A stretch of DNA of 64,000 nt from Struthio camelus (GCF_040807025.1 NC_090952.1:13885068-13949067); one strand, 5' to 3'. Shown: positions 34,226 to 59,329, counted from the stretch's first letter. A program made the numbers and translations. The notes: generated by a model not told the origin, from the letters alone.

Positions 34226-37200
34226 TTCTGCCAATATACATTTACTGGATACACTCATAATACCAGTAAATACACCGTAATACCAGCCAGTGCTGTTTTT
34301 CATCCATGCAACAACTCTATTGTGAGCTAATGAAACTTTTTAGCTATTCAAGATAGTTTTTTATTTTTTTGCTAAAGGGAAAAAAAAATCAATATTCCCC
34401 AATATAAAGACACTTTGATATTGATATCTAATTTTTCTAGTTGGTAAAGTATGTTTAATGGTAGTTTTGATATTTTTAATGGGATGCATTCAAATAAATA
34501 GTTTCCAATGTTAACATTAATGGAAAATATAATAGCTGCCATGGAGCCGTGTGTTGCCTGTTGCACACCAGTGCCAGTACCGTTGTTTATCTGTCCCTGG
34601 AAAGCCTAGGGCAAAATGGTAGTCTAGCCACAAAAAAGGTAAAACGTGGGAAATTTGGGAGTAACCTCCAGACGTTATCTCAACCATTACCTCAGGAAAG
34701 CACAGGCTAAATACTGTATTTTTGGCTTGAAGTAAGATAATTAGCGACAGGAATTTCTGAGGCTTTCTTATACCTTTTGGTGCTCTCGGGTTTCTCAAGC
34801 GCTGTGCTTGGGTACTGCAGTTATGAATGTGATGTTGAGAGAATTGGGCAGCGAAGAACAGCCAAACTCTTGTCTAAACTTAAAACAGAATTTGAAGATT
34901 TCTCTTGTGTCTACGTTTTATGCTCATTTTAATGAAAGAGAGCGGGAAAGAGAATATGGGGAGGAGAGAAAAGGAGCAAGTCATCTGCTTTCTGTTAAGA
35001 CTTCCTGTCTGCTGCTGGTTGTGTCTTGAGCACTAGGAACTGAACAGATTCCTCTAGGATAGCTTATGCTGGTGACCAGACAGACACCCAACTGCAGCCT
35101 TCTCTTCCTATAGCCAGCACCTCAAATTAGTTCAAAAAGACATCATTTTATAGTTGATGCCATTACTGCCTCTATAAGCTATTTACTTGTAGCCTTATTG
35201 TATTTAAAAATCATAAATCAGGAGGTTCGTAGCCTTTGATTGAACAAAGCTAAGTGAAAGAAAAAACTGAAGACGCAAACAGAATCGCCCTTCTAATTTG
35301 TCAAGCTTGCTTTCTTTGACAGTCAGCCTTGATTCCTTTCCAACACACCTGATAATTCATGTGTCCTGTTGTCTTTATAGACTTTCTCAAAGCATCACTG
35401 TTAGATTACTAGAATATAACATTTAAAGGGAAGATAGTAGCTGAGCACTAATTGATTCATGAGGATGACTGAATGTAACCAGGAACTGTTTGTAGGATCA
35501 TCATTCCTGGTCTATGAGACAACAGCAAATTGTTTTAAAAAAAGTCATTTTCTCCAGGCTTGAAAGTCCTAATTTGAGTTTCTGTTGATATCGCTGTAGC
35601 AATAGGCCTTGCTATTAGCACTTATTCACAGGAGAATGAAAGGCGTTTGACCGGTAAACGGCGAAGAACGTGTATTACTCGGATAATCCATTACGAAATA
35701 GACTGGCCTGTAACTGCATATTTAAAAACAATGACGATCTGCCTAGCGTCTGCACAGATGTGATTGTCAATACATGCAGCTAATCTGTTTTGAAATCAGG
35801 GCTTTTTGTTTCAATCAAGATTTCAATCATCTGTGTGAGGAATATTGTTTTGTGTTTATTTAGAGGGTTAGTTTTATGGCAGTGGCTTTAAATCTATTTG
35901 CATCCATCTATTGGATATTGTACCCCTAAGTTAATATCCTCCAACTTGAAACTATTACCCACTTACATAATTGTAGCAGTTTAGCAAGTTGTTGTTTATA
36001 TTGATGCCAAATTATGATAGAATATTCAAATATTTAGGCAATTTGTAAACATTAATGAGCTACCTGGGATGCAGTCCTCATAACTTTGTGATGTGAAGCA
36101 AATTATGTGGTACAACTAAAGAACCAAAGATTTCATAAGCCATTCTGCCAGTGGAATGCTAGAAAATGTGTAGTTATGCAATTATTTGGCCACCAAAGCA
36201 GAATTTGACGCAATGTTTTGACATCACCTGCAAAAGATGCATCTGAGATTTAATTAAGGATGCTCTACTTTTCCCTTTTAAACTGTCCAGCTAGTTTTAT
36301 TCATTGCTTGTCCTCCTGTTGAGAGGAAGTTCATCTAAGCAAGCTGTGCTCCATGCTCCTTTGCTTAGGAAATCTGTCTTTCTCTTGTGTGGCCACAGTT
36401 TAAAAGCTGCACGTTTTTGATGCAGCTTTAAGCTTAAGCTTTCTGACGTTTCTTTCCCTTCCGCTGTGTTTGGCAGCTGTTGAGATAAAGTTGGAAAAGA
36501 GGGCATTGAATGTTTTCTCTAAAAATAAATCCTATCAATCTCCTAATGTGATTTATCAATGTCAAAACTTTCCTTCAAAGCCTTCTTAATTCCATTAGGT
36601 TTTGATGGTGGATCACATCATACATGTTGTCCTGAAAAAAAATACGTGATGTCCTATTTTTTTTAAATCCAGGGATAATATTCAGCACAAAACATAACTC
36701 TTATTTCCAGATAGTTCAAGACTATCCTGACAGGCTATTTGGACCAGCTGTAAGATAGTTCTCTACATTTCTCAGTGGCTATATAATTCTGAGAAAAGAA
36801 GGAAGCGGTCTGTTCAGGAAGAGACCAACGAGGGAGCTTTTTAGCTCCAAGAGAAGAAGGCTCTTTAGAAAGCTCTGGGTGAATACAAAAACTTGTAAAT
36901 AAATCAGACTTTCGCTATCATAGGCACTGAGAGATGTTAGAGATGCAAGTTGTTCCTACTCTTCTGAGACCAATAGCAATTCTTGTATGCCCTCCCGTCA
37001 TACTGGCTAAGTGCTTATGGATGCCATAGCTAATATATGTGCCAATATATATCAGCTATATCATAGGTGCTCAAAATTATGGATACTTTCAGTGACATCT
37101 CAGTTGTCATTGGAGCAGATGGAGTGCAGCATGGTTTCCTCTACCAGCATTTCTGGTTTTGCCATATCTGTTGTCCCAGATAATCCATCAGGTCTCCACA

Positions 37201-40200
37201 TCATTGGATATTCTAGTACACAGTGGCCAACGAAACTACCTCTGAAGTTGCTTTGTGCTACTGCTTGCTGAGGATTGAGGTGGCAGCCTGATGTGGCTTA
37301 AAAATCAGCGGTGGCGTTCTTACTGAGTCAAGGTGAGGTCTGGTTTGTGTTAATTGGAGGACACAGGTCAACCTAACCTGGGTTTAGATTTCCTGAGTTT
37401 GATCAATGTGTGTTATACCCATCAAATGTTTTAGGTGATGCTTTCTTCATTAATTAAAAATAAACAGATCCGGGAACTAATGAGATTTGATCTTTGATTA
37501 CTTTAATGGCTTAAGTTCTTAACAGTGCCACTATGTGATTTATTCACTGATATTCCTGACGAAGTCCTTGGAGAGGGTGTGTTTTTTTTTTTTGTAAATC
37601 ACTGTTGAACGTTGTCTGATCAAGTTAGCACAGTGCTGATTTTCATATTTTATTTCACCTCACACTTTATTCTTGTTTATTTAATTGCCAAAAGCAGTAG
37701 TCATCCAAATTCTAAACACAGATAACCCAAGTGCAGATTTTCTGTCCTACAGTAGTTTACTCTATAACCACAATTGACAAAATCGTTTTTTAAAATGACA
37801 AAATGTCATGTTTCTTTGCTCTTTTAAAAAACTGTAATGATTATCATCAGGAAAAATACATTTGTAATAGAAATGGCACTATTTAAATTAAAGATGAACA
37901 TTTAAATTGCACTATTTTTGAATAACGTATCGGATAAAATTTACCACTGGGAAAACAGAATACACTGAGTAATTTATATAATAAAAATACAGCATATCTT
38001 TGGTTTTCCTTTGTTTAAATGTTGCATTTTGTTTTAGTACTGTTAAGAGTGATTGTACAGAAATTTGAAATAAAATTCACCTAGTTTTGCTATAAAATTC
38101 ATTTATACTAATCTATACCATTAATACCAATCCTAATACCATCAGGTCAGTTCAATGTAAAGAAATTATTTCTATTTTCTTATCGTTGAAATATATAGAG
38201 ATGTTTAACAGGAAGCGTCTTTCTACTCAATTTACAAATTGCAGTACAATTCTGCTTGCGTTTTCTTTAAATTTGGTATGACTTTGTCAACTTCCACCGT
38301 CTTTTAAATGTCTCGGCAGTCATTGCCTAAAATTTTTAATTGATATATCGGAAGGTATTGATTCATTAAAATACAAACATTGATTATTTAAAGCCTTCAT
38401 GTTCTTTTGAGAGAAAAATACACTTCTGGTATGTTTCAATTCAGTAAACTCTCTCCCTCTTTTCTATAATGCTAACTTTAAATAACTTTCTTGTCTCTGT
38501 TTTGTAAATGACCTGATTTGTTTCAGACCACTCTGACAGTGGAGCTTCACTTAGAGGGGAAAACAGCAGGTTCCAACTCTGCTTGATCAGTCCTGCATGC
38601 TAATGAAGGGAAGGCGATTTGAGGTTTCACATGAGTTACCAGGTCAAGGGAAAGACCGACTCTTCAACCATTGTGAAAACTAGAAGCTCTGTTCTTCGGT
38701 AAACTTCTGCATTTAATTAGGAAATCCCACTAGGAATAAACTTTTCCTTAAGACGGAAACGGTCGGTGAGTTGAAAGGACTGACTGTGACTATCAAATTA
38801 TGCCTAGAGAAACTGGGGAGAGTTCTGCATGTAAGATTAAAATTCCAACTATTTGCATTCTTCCCTTTTTAAGTAAAGGCAGGTACTAATTTTACCTAAA
38901 GCATTTTTAAGATTAAGCATTTCAGTACTGGGACAGGTCAGGTTCTCCAGGAATCTCAAGAACCTGCACGTCCAGATAACATTGACTTCAAATGAGATTT
39001 CTGTCCATGGCTCCTTTAGGTTTCTTTCAGGAGTCAAGCCAGATAACGGAAGATGAATGCTTAAATGCTACTAAAACAAGTAACAGTTTTAGCGTTTTGT
39101 ATACAAGAGGTGAGTTCAATTCAGCATGCCTTGCAGCCTTGTAATAATTTGCAGCAGTACACCATGAGTTTAAAATACTGATATCCTGATGTGGTAACAT
39201 CGTGCAACATGCACATTATCCAGGGCTGCAGGGCAATGATAAATCAGGCTTCGTCTTAGCAGTAATTAGAAACAACATAGCTTGCTCTGAAGCGTATTCA
39301 AGGAAAAGGATGAGGTTAAACTTCAATATGATTGTAGCAAATTTACATGTCTGTTGCAGAGATAAGATGTTAACCAGCTACTTGCTGCAGGTCCTTCTTT
39401 GACAAGAACCTACTTATAGCTCACCACACTGAAAAGACACACACAAAAAGATCTGAAAAGGAAGTAATACAACTCACTTAACTCTGTTCATCATTTCAGC
39501 CATGAATCATGAAACCAATTGTTAACAAAACTGGATGGGAGACTGAATGAAAGTGAACAGGATTTTGAAAAGGTCAAAGAGATGAGCTTTTTACCTTGGT
39601 TTCAGGTCTGAGATCTATCAACAAGATGACATTTGAGAATGTCTAGAGGCATTCTCTCCCAAGAGAGAAAGGCAGAAAGCTCCAGCTCAGTCGTCCTCAG
39701 TGAGGGGACAGCATCAGGTAATTTTTCAGCCTTACAAAAGTATGTTGTGTTTGTTTTTTAGTTCAGTGTTGCAGGGAACATATTTATATCTTACATGAAG
39801 AACACTAAGTTGAGCTATGTTGCAAAACAATCTCCAGTTATGTGATCACATACTGGTTTTTATCCCACAGAATTCCTGCAGGCAGTTAGGGTTTTCTAGT
39901 GAAGTATAATCTTGTGTATGGTTTTTTTGTTGCAGAAGGTGAAAGGTGTGCTGTGACTGAGTTAAGGAATTTCAGGAAAAGAAAGAATGGTATCCTTTTT
40001 GGCGAATGAATCTCACCCTGTGTTTGTGCGGCACTGCTGGTGTGAGAGTGCAAGCTTCTTGTATTGGGCTTCACAGGTCTTTTTAACTTTGTATTCCTCG
40101 CCCACTGCGTATCTGTGTTTGAGATCCTGAGACCTGATCTGTAGGTGTGAGCAGTCAGCGCTTTCTTAGCAGTTGTAACAAGAAGATCTGATCCTTAAAC

Positions 40201-43200
40201 CTGTATAAGAGGGTTATGTAACAACATAAAATGGGTGGCCCGCTTTGGCCTTACTCTATTTGTCTACCAGTTCTCCCTGTCCTTTATTCCATCTTTTTGT
40301 CACAGGGATGTTTGGAAAACTCTGGCGTGACTGTGGTAAACAGTTTGTGAGTTCAAAGGACTGGAACAGCATGCAAGAAATCAGGCACAGTTTTAAGGAG
40401 TACTATTTGTCCTGCGTCCTGAATGGGGTCAGATCCTATGGGGAAAAGTAGGATGTAGTAATGTCCTTGAAGACAGTCGTACCTGCATATGTGCAGGACA
40501 AATTCAATTCTGCCATTTACTAACTTCTAGTCATTTCACTTATATCTTAATACTTTTTTCATTAGAACTTCTGTGCGTGTGGCTTTTTCATGCCTAAATT
40601 TTTATTAAAGTAGATTCTACCCCCTTCACAGTATGAGGAACTGATGATGTTAGTAGGCTTTTATCCTATGTATAGACCACTGTTCGTGGAACATTGAAAC
40701 CTATCAGCCAAGATATTCTTGGACAGCAGAGCAATGGTACGACTCCAGTACCTCAGTTCTCTTCCAGACTTCAAATGAAGTGGTTTGGTAAATACAGACA
40801 CGTTGTCCCATTTTCTTCCTAATCCAGAGTCCAACCCTTTAGTTCAGTTTACCTATTTCTGGTTTGCATGGGTCCTCATTCCCCTCTCTATAGTCTTTAG
40901 TCAGCCTTTCTCTTTTCCTTGATCACTCTAGTCTCCAAGTGCCTCCACGTTCCCTGCCCTGTTGGCTTTTAGAAGCTGAAAGAAATATTGCCAACTGTGG
41001 AAGGGGTAACCTGATCACAGGTGCTCTGTCTTTATCAGCTTGGTTCAGTGTCTCGCTTGTGATTGCCCAGAATGGCAGCACCTGCAAGAAAAATTCTGCT
41101 CAGCTGAGGTTAGAGTTTCTGCTGACCGTGTGCAAAGTGCTTTTTTTTTTTCTTTTTTTTAAAGATGGTTTGTAACATTACTATGTTCATCAAAGTCAAC
41201 AGCTAAATCAATGCTTATTTTTGATTGCTGATATTTTTGAAGTTAAAACTTCTCCTCACTTTCAGCTTTTAAGACCTGCAGGGGCTTTGTTTTTATTTTA
41301 CTCTCCTGATCTTCTAGTTACAATTTCTGGTGAATTTGGAAGTCTGTATATCCTGCTGCGCCTCCCCCTCCCCGCAATGGCTAACTCCTTCTCCCAGGAA
41401 GCTTGTCTTCTAAACCTTAAAACTCCTAGGGCATTTCAGAGCAAAGGTGGCTCATGCTTTTCCGTGCTGTGACTTAACCTGATGTATGTGAAGGTCCTTT
41501 AACTAAAAAGTGATCACAGATGATGTTTTAGTTGAATAAACATATATTATATTTGTCCCTCTGCAGTTTTTTACCTATACCTTTTGAACCTTTAAATGCT
41601 ATTGCCAAATTCTGGGAAGAGTGTGTTTGGAAAGAGCATGCTAGTTTGAGCTGCTCATCCAGTGTAGATCCGGCAAGGTTCTCTCATTGACCCGAAAGTA
41701 AATGATGGCATCTGGAATGCTGCAGGAAGGACTAATTCAACCTTGTTGAGGCATCGCGCTTAAGGGCGCTGAGTAAACTCAGTGCAGAGCCTTTGGGATC
41801 TGATACAGTTGATAGTGATTACGGTAGGAAACAGAGGATACAGATTAGACAGAGAAGTAATTTTTTGTTCCTGGGTTCTGTCTGCATATGTAGTAATAAC
41901 CGAATGACAAAGCAGAATCATTCTCTTTGTAATCAGACACAGTGGAAATTATTCCATCCTGCATTCATGCTCATGGATTGTATCTTTATCTGTTAGGTAC
42001 TGAATTCTGTAAGCTGACTTTACTGGAAACATGACTCTTGAGTTTTTCTTGTAGACCAGAAGTAGCCTGCTGTAGGACTTGTTAACTCTCAGGGGTCATA
42101 TCTGGCATGTTGCTGGGCTGCTCTAGAGGTCTAGGTAATTTTCAGCACACGAAGAAGTGTGATTCATGGACAGTTGCAATCAGTTCGCATAGCCTTGCGG
42201 ACCACAATTGGGGAACTACTGGCTTAGTAACATAGCCACTCTGCTGCTGTTCATACAGTAAACTCATACGACAGTGCAAGAACTCATCACAGTACCTACA
42301 AACAAAAATTATTTTCTAGTTCTGAACCTTCCACCTCACAGGCCTGTTCCCTAAGATGAACTGTGAAGAAGGAGGTGGAATAAAAACAAAGAAAGGAAGA
42401 ATTTGATCTTGACAAAAGACAATATTCGCTATTATAATTGCTATTTCTATGTCTTTGTTGGTCTGTTAGCTTTTATCAAGCATGATAACAGGTTCATTAA
42501 AGAATACTAAAGGGAAACAAGTCCCTGCTAATTTCTGAAAGGCCTTATCCAAACCTTGAGCTGCTCTTGTTCTGCCACGTTCTGTCTTATTATAGATCCC
42601 CCGCTCATCCTCTCCTGTCCCTCCCTGCCATGACGTTTCCTTTGCCTTCCGCAGTTTGCACCGCGTGGGAGCGGGATCTGTGTCTTAGCAGGAATCACTC
42701 CTCTCCTGCTTTGTAAACGGAATGATACCACACAAAACATCACCTTAGCCTGAACAAAGTAGTCATGAGTACTTTGATGTCCTTGTCATAAAGTGCTAAT
42801 TGCAAGGTTTTAGTGTTTGAAATGGAGAGTTGCTTAACAGAGAAGGTGACCTCTGTGTTCGCAGTACTTGAATACTGATAAGCTTATTTACTTCTCCTCT
42901 GAGGCAGTTTTAACGAGAGGAATAAGGAATATAGGGTCAGTTAGATTTCAGTATTAGCAATAAACGGAAGTCAGATTTTTGCAAAAATTGTATTTTGTAA
43001 CTACACTGAGGATGCTGCCCAAAATATCCTCTAAGAGCTGCAGCAACTATTAATCTAGAATACCAAATTAAAGACTAGAGTTTGTAAATATTTAAATGTC
43101 ACATCAGCCCTTGCCAGGGACCTGCATTAAAGAATTCAGTAGCTTTACCTGACATCTTATTTACACAGGCTTCCCTGTTTTCAGAGCTTATCTCTTTATT

Positions 43201-46200
43201 TTACTCACCATGAGAAGTTGCCTGTGTCAATGTGTATGTGTGTAAAGCTGTTTCTCAAGGGCTACGCTGCAGCGTGCTTGCCTGCCTGCAGTAAGTAGTC
43301 GGGCAAGTGCAATCTGTTGGAGGATTACCTAAACTGTAGAGACGTTTTCCTGGAATGGCTGTGGGGAGGGCCAGGGAGTCTCTGGTTCCTCGCTCCACCC
43401 AGCCCTTCTCTGGCCAGCACATCAGAGAGGGAGCTGATGGTACTTAATCTGCAGGTTTGTAGGCCAGACAGGAAATGGGAGAAACCATGACTGAGGCGTG
43501 CCATTGATTCAGTGCTTTCCGCGGTGGGGCAGCGTGTGCCTCGTCCGGTGCCCCGTACTCTGAAGTCAGTCGAAGCAGTGTCTTAGAACCAACTCTGACA
43601 ATATGTATTTGGCAGAGATCCTTGCGTGAGATCACTTGCCTAGGACTTGGGAGAGCGCGTGGCAGGTCTGTGTGACTCACTTCAGCCAAGGAATAATGAC
43701 TGCATGAGATGAAGGCTTATCCAAGTACAATTTAGAGATTTATCAACACTATGGTTCAAGCAGATCTATATTGCGATAGGTATTTCACTTCCTCACCAAA
43801 CGTGCCAAAGAAGGCTACAGTTGTTAACGCAGGTGTTAATGGTTTTAAAACGCCTCTTTCTCTTTTTTTTTTAAAGTAACTTTCTTGTACAGCAGTCAAT
43901 GTTTGTTTAGTACATAAAACAAAAAGGAAAGTAACAGTTTGTTGGTTTGTTTTTGAAATCAGTTTGGGGATAAATGCTTTCTACCAATTGGAAGCTTCCT
44001 GTTAGTCAAATCCTTTCTATAATGCTTGAGAAATAAAGGATAGCCAATATTCTCCATTTGTGATTAATTATATTGATTCATGGAGAAGAGCGTGGTTCTC
44101 TGAGAGTCTGATCACAGTGAACTGATCACAGTGCCCAGCCAGTTGCTCGTGGAAACACACCTTCTTAGAGTGACTTAGTGTGTGATGTAGAAGCAAATTC
44201 CTGAGGTTTGCTCATGATATGGTGTATGGAGTTATTGCTTTGAGCCAAATGCAACTTCTCTTTGCAGCACAAGGGGCAGAGCAGAGAAGACCAAGTTCGT
44301 CACATACTTTGTAAAGTAAAATAAAAATATCTTCTTCTGATACTTCCATTAATTTCTTTGTAACACCTCCTCCTCAGATGCTGATTTGTGAGATTATTAC
44401 CAACTGAGGTAATAGTGTTTTGGCTCGAGAACTTTGAAAGCTAAGAGAAATGCAATTTCCCCATGAAACTGAAGAAGTCCTCCTTTTAGGAAAAAAGTGT
44501 GTATGTGGAGACTTTCAGGAAAGCGTCTCCAGGTATGTCAATGCTAATTTTTGGGATCTGCTATGGGTCTGATGGTACAGCCATTTCTTACACAGATTTA
44601 TTTTCATTAATGGGATTTTTCCACTAACAAGATTTCTGTGCTGAATTTGTGTCTTAACTTGGGCCTCTGACATTCTGAGATACTCTGCCTTTATGGTGTT
44701 ATCTATCTGGATTACTAATGCTTATGCAAGCACTACTGTGGACCCCAAAACCTTCAGTATACGCCACAGCATATTGTTAAGCCATGGCAGATTTGATACT
44801 CGCTGGTGGTGGTAGCTAGAGGAGGCTTGCATCCCCGTGGGCTTCCAGTACTTCTAGCAGAATGGCTAAGAAGGAATGTTTTATGAGATGTCTGCAGTTC
44901 AGGCAAGGTTTGGGTTTAAGCTTTCCCATGACATTCCTGACAAATCACACCTTAAAACGGTGGTATTTTAGTTCAGGAACTGAACAACGGGCGAGTCAGA
45001 TGCCCATACATCCAGAGCGGAGTGGACATCTGGGACATGGGACCTCACCAATCATGACAATCCATCAGAGAGATACTATTAGAACCCTGATTTCAATGTT
45101 GACAGTCATTTAGCTGGCATCATTCCAGTTTACTCTTTAGCATCAGAACTTGTGTGCTCTTTGAAAAAGAATTTTTGTATCTGTATAATTTGTTCTAGTG
45201 GGTTGAGCTCGAGTTGATTGCTAAATGCTCATGTTAGGCAAACCAGGAAATCCACATCAAGTACCACTCAACATATTTGCATTTGTGAGAGAGAGGTTTT
45301 ATGGTAATTAAATGGATGTGCAATAGCAGAATAATTCTTTGGGTTTTTCCATCGAAAGTCTCCAAATGAAAATGACAGAAGTGTCATTTGGGGATGCACT
45401 GCTAAATACATTTCCATCTAGCAGCTGATCTGCGCTAGGACAGTTGCTGGTACTTGTGAGGTACAATGTTTATACATAAAATTAGTCCCAAAATATGCAA
45501 ATGTACTGAACAATATTCATAACTTGGTTGCATATAACATGCTCTGTATTACCTGAATTTTTTTCCCCAGAGTTCTTGATTTGATTTGGGCATTTCCCAT
45601 ACATGTAGAAAGGGAAGTGTAAGAACCACATAAAGAATAAACTTCACTCTAGTAGTTTAGAAAAAAGTCTATTTGCTTGAATGCGTATGCACGTTCTATG
45701 TAATAATATATACATACTGGACTTTTTAATCACACATCCCACTGAAAAATGGAGTTGTGGCAGACCATTTTAGCTACTGCTCCTGTAAGATGGATGAGCT
45801 TATGTTGAGTGCATAAGCATAACCGAAGCTTGAAAATATGCATACTTACAGAGCAGAGAAACAGACTATTTGCCACCCCATTCTCCTGAAGAATTTAGGC
45901 AAAGCAAATCAGTTACAGGAAAATATAGAGCATTCAGTATTGTTTGCAAACATCTGAAAATATTTAAATCTAATTAAATGTGTGGGGGTTTTTTCTTAAT
46001 TAGCTTTTTTTTTTTTTTGATAACTCTGCTCTCCTCCAAATTATCCCTATAGGTTTGTCAACAAAATAGCTAGTTTGCATTGCAAAAAGTTTTAGATTGA
46101 ATTAAGTTTCATAGCTCAGTTCTGAGCTCGTTCTATTTTGGGCATTGACACCAGCTCCAGTGAAAGATATCACAAATTTGCGGAGTATTGATACGAATCC

Positions 46201-49075
46201 CTTGATGGTTTTAAGGTAAGTTCCTCTATTTTTGCTTCAGATTTTCCAGACACAATGAGTGTGCATATAGTTTAATACATGTGCAGTAACATTGGCATGT
46301 GTGTGGTGTGCCACATATATTGTATGTGTGCAGCACAGGGAACTTGCACAAGTGCAGCAAGTCTGCTGTGGCTTGTATGTATTGGAGGTACTGCACAAGG
46401 CAGCCACGCAGCAGGTGGGTGCATTCTCCAGCTGATGTGCACTTTAAGACCAACGAATCCAGAAAGCATCAAATTTTTCATGTGCTTTTGCTATTTATGC
46501 ATTATAGCTGCTGTGAATTAACTGCACCTGGTAAATCTACTGCCCTGGCTCTAAGCAAGCTGCAAGGCATCCAGAAATCCCAGACAAACCTTCAAAATTT
46601 TCATATTCCCTTTGGACAATATTGGCATGTTGCAAAAGAGGAGCATCTAGGAAAATCTGGAGTGTAGGGCTGTTTTCGAGGCCATTTTTCTCAGTGCAGA
46701 TAACTTCAAAGTTACAGAAATAGCAGAACTTGCACAATTTCAGAGGCACAGAAAGACTAATCCACCCACTTGCCTGCCTCTGAGGCAGGCTCTGCTATCT
46801 TTGAACTTTTCACACTCGACTATCGATTTTCTTTCCAAATGCTTGTCCTCAGTATAAAAAAAAGTGACAAAACAGGGCATTTCTGTCTCGGAACTCATGC
46901 TGCCAACGTTCTAATTTTGAAACGAGAGAGCAGTGCAGTCCTGAAGCACAGAAAGAATAAGAGTACTGATTCCATTATAGATGGAATAATTCTTTACATT
47001 TCTTCCCATAAATGCAGGCTTTTTCCTGAGAGTTTCTTTTTAATAGTCTGATTTTAAAGACATGGATGTTTGCCACTATGTTTCACTGTTAATCAGCCAT
47101 GTATAGTCAAAAGAGCACATGGCATTTGTGAAAAAAGAAAATACATGTGCCATTTTGGGCAGCATTGCCATAGTGGTTTTCACACACAAGCGAGTGAAAA
47201 ATTGGTTGTATATTTGGTATATTTTTTCATCACTTTGCTTGCTTGTTCCAAGTCTAGGAATGCACAGTCATGTGTTTTTAACTCACTCGTTTAGTAATTA
47301 TTTTGTGTGCTGCCTTATGCTATCCTCTTAGTCGCTGGTAATCTTACAGTTGCAGATTAGGAAGCATTTGCGTAGTTAATAGTTTATGTTGTACAGAAAT
47401 ACCAGCAGTAAATATATTCTCTTTTCCACAACTAAAAGCAGATATCAGGTCAAATTTCAGAGCTTTCTATAAAGCCAATTCTTCCTGAAACCTTTAATAA
47501 GATGAGGAGGGGGAAATAGGCAGCTTTTCTGTCTGCTAAAGCCAAGACAGGACTTTGAAAGATTTTTCAAAAATTAATCAAAATTCCTGTGTCCTCTTCT
47601 GGCCCTCTACAGTAGCCTAGTAGTTTCCTTCACATGTACCCCTAACCTGCGATCCAGACTAGCCCTGCTGGCACACCACATTTCCTGTACTGCTGTCAGG
47701 ACTGTTGTTTGATCAGAATTGCCTAATGCACGCTAAAACTGCCAGGTTAGAAAACGAGGTCAATTGTCTAAAAGCAAGGCCCTGCTTGCCAAAAAGTCAC
47801 AGAGGAGAAAGCTTAGGTGCAGCTGAATAGCTGAGCTAGCCCAAGCACCTCTCAGGTCTCATGAGTGGTAAGTCATGGGTAGGAGGCTGATATTAGAGAC
47901 CCGCATATGGCCTGCTATGCAAAACGTGCGCTCCCACTGACAGCTTACAACAAGCTGACATTTGCTGGGTCTTGGAGTGACCGAGAAAATACAAATGTAT
48001 GTTTAAAATATATAATGTAAATGTTAACTGGCTGTAGTACTCATTACAAACAGGATTAAAATGATGTCTCTAAATGTTAACTCTGACACACTCGATTTCC
48101 TCATTCCCCAAGGTTGCTATATGCCTGCGGAGGAAATCATTGTCGGCATGACATTAAACCTTCCTTCTCCCAGAGAACTACTGCGGTAAGTGCCAGGACA
48201 ATCCGGGAAGGAATAAAACGCAACCGGGTTAAGGTCCACAAAACTCCTTTGTTCTGTAATACTGCCTCTTGAATGATGGCATGTAAACATACCATTTTTT
48301 TTTCTTTTTGGATGAACGGTCTTCCTCCGCTGGTGTTCTTTACATCAGCCCTCCTGAACTTCCCCGATTTCTGCTGTCTCACAGCTGTCTCTTCGGCCCC
48401 CGGGGCTGGGGGGGAGCCCGGCCGGTGCTGCTGTCGGCGAACCCAGCCGGGTCCCGCTGGGGAAAGCCGGCTGATGGCCCCGCGGAGGGGCAGACCCTGT
48501 GGCCTCTTCCTCGAGGAGCCCCCGTCTGCCCCCCCGCTGCTCCCCTTCCTCCTCGCCCCCGGCCGAGCAGGCCGACAGAGCCGCCGTCTGAGGAGCGGGC
48601 CGGAGCTCTCACTCGGACCTCTGCCGCGGGTGGCGGCCAGGGTGCACCTTTGTCTGTCCCGGGATTTCCTGCTGTCATCTTAGTACATGCACTACTCAGT
48701 TCCCTTTCCAAAAATAGCTCGTTTTACGAAAAATGTAATTTCCAACTCCTGCCACCGCACGCGTGTGTTTATAGTTTTGAGGCCTCGAGTCGCTAACGCA
48801 GCGCAAGGAGGGGACGGTGCTTTAGCAACGCGGGCAGGGAGCGGGGCCGAGCAGCCCGCCGGCGGGGGCCTGGCCCCTGCGGAGCACCGGGGCGCGGCTA
48901 ACACGGGCCTCGCCAAGGCGTCCTCGCCCGGCGGGGACCCGCTCCTCCGCGGCCGGGCGGCGCCCGAGTGCGCGGCCGCCTCGGGAAACCGCCCGAAACG
49001 CGTGCGCAAGCGCGGCAGCGCCACGCTCTGCCGGCCCCGCCCCGGGGAGGTGGCTCTGCCCGCCCCGGGGGGCGG

Positions 49076-49100
49076 CCCTGCCCTGCCCTGCCCTGCCCTG
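49076..49100 (+). repeat. (CCCTG)5 pentanucleotide repeat in IDS 5' UTR
   Basis: Five perfect CCCTG units end 21 bases before the IDS start codon. This may be a polymorphic site in the promoter or 5' UTR. Confidence 0.9.
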
Positions 49101-49121
49101 CCCGTCCCGCCCCGCCCCAAG

Positions 49122-58755
<9,634 letters not shown>

Positions 58756-59311
58756 GGTTCAGGAACTTGTTTGGACCCATTCTTGCCAGTAAAGTAACAT
58801 TTCCTTTTTTGCATAAAGCATTTTTGTTGTATAGAAAACACTTGGACTGAAGTAAAATCCTGTTTGTATCAAAACATTAGCTAGTGCTTTTGTCTTGTTA
58901 CAGCCCTTAGTACACCCAAGTAGTGAAAGTAAAATTACTTCTGCAACTGTGTTTTCACCTGCCAGCAAGCAACGCTTGTGAACAGGCACACAGGGTACGC
59001 AGGCCTGTACTGAAATATCTCCATAGTCGTCAGTGCTGTAGTGACTGAAGAAGAAAAACTCATTATCTTTGCTGGAATTTGTGGTATGAAAGGTGGCAAA
59101 AGAAAAACTTCTGCATATGGTAGTCTGTGTGGAGAATGTTATGTGTAAGCAAACAGGTCCTATCTGCTTTATTGAGGACATTGGGAGTTTGAGTGGTCAA
59201 GGAGACATGTGGTAGCAATGAGAAACTGAGGTGTCTGCCATCATCAGCCTTAGCTCTGACCAGGACTAAAGGGGAAATCTAATGTGTTTCACTAAATTTA
59301 ACTCTTTTCAA

Positions 59312-59317
59312 AATAAA
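59312..59317 (+). other. IDS polyadenylation signal (proximal)
   Basis: AATAAA about 560 bases after the stop. Further canonical hexamers occur near 61493-61502 and 61734, so longer 3' UTRs are possible, as known for human IDS. Confidence 0.5.
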
Positions 59318-59329
59318 AGATTTAATTTG

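Larger units (their letters stand above)
29801..48369. other. 18.5-kb gene-poor interval between TMEM185A and IDS
   Basis: No supportable exon, RNA gene or intact mobile element. Only short simple repeats occur: a thrice-repeated ATTCCTATTAAA word at 30562-30612, an (AT)n run near 34210-34225 and scattered homopolymers. Frames up to 115 codons occur (for example 30028-30375 on plus) but show no family features. IDS and TMEM185A point away from it, so it could hold regulatory elements for either. Confidence 0.45.
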
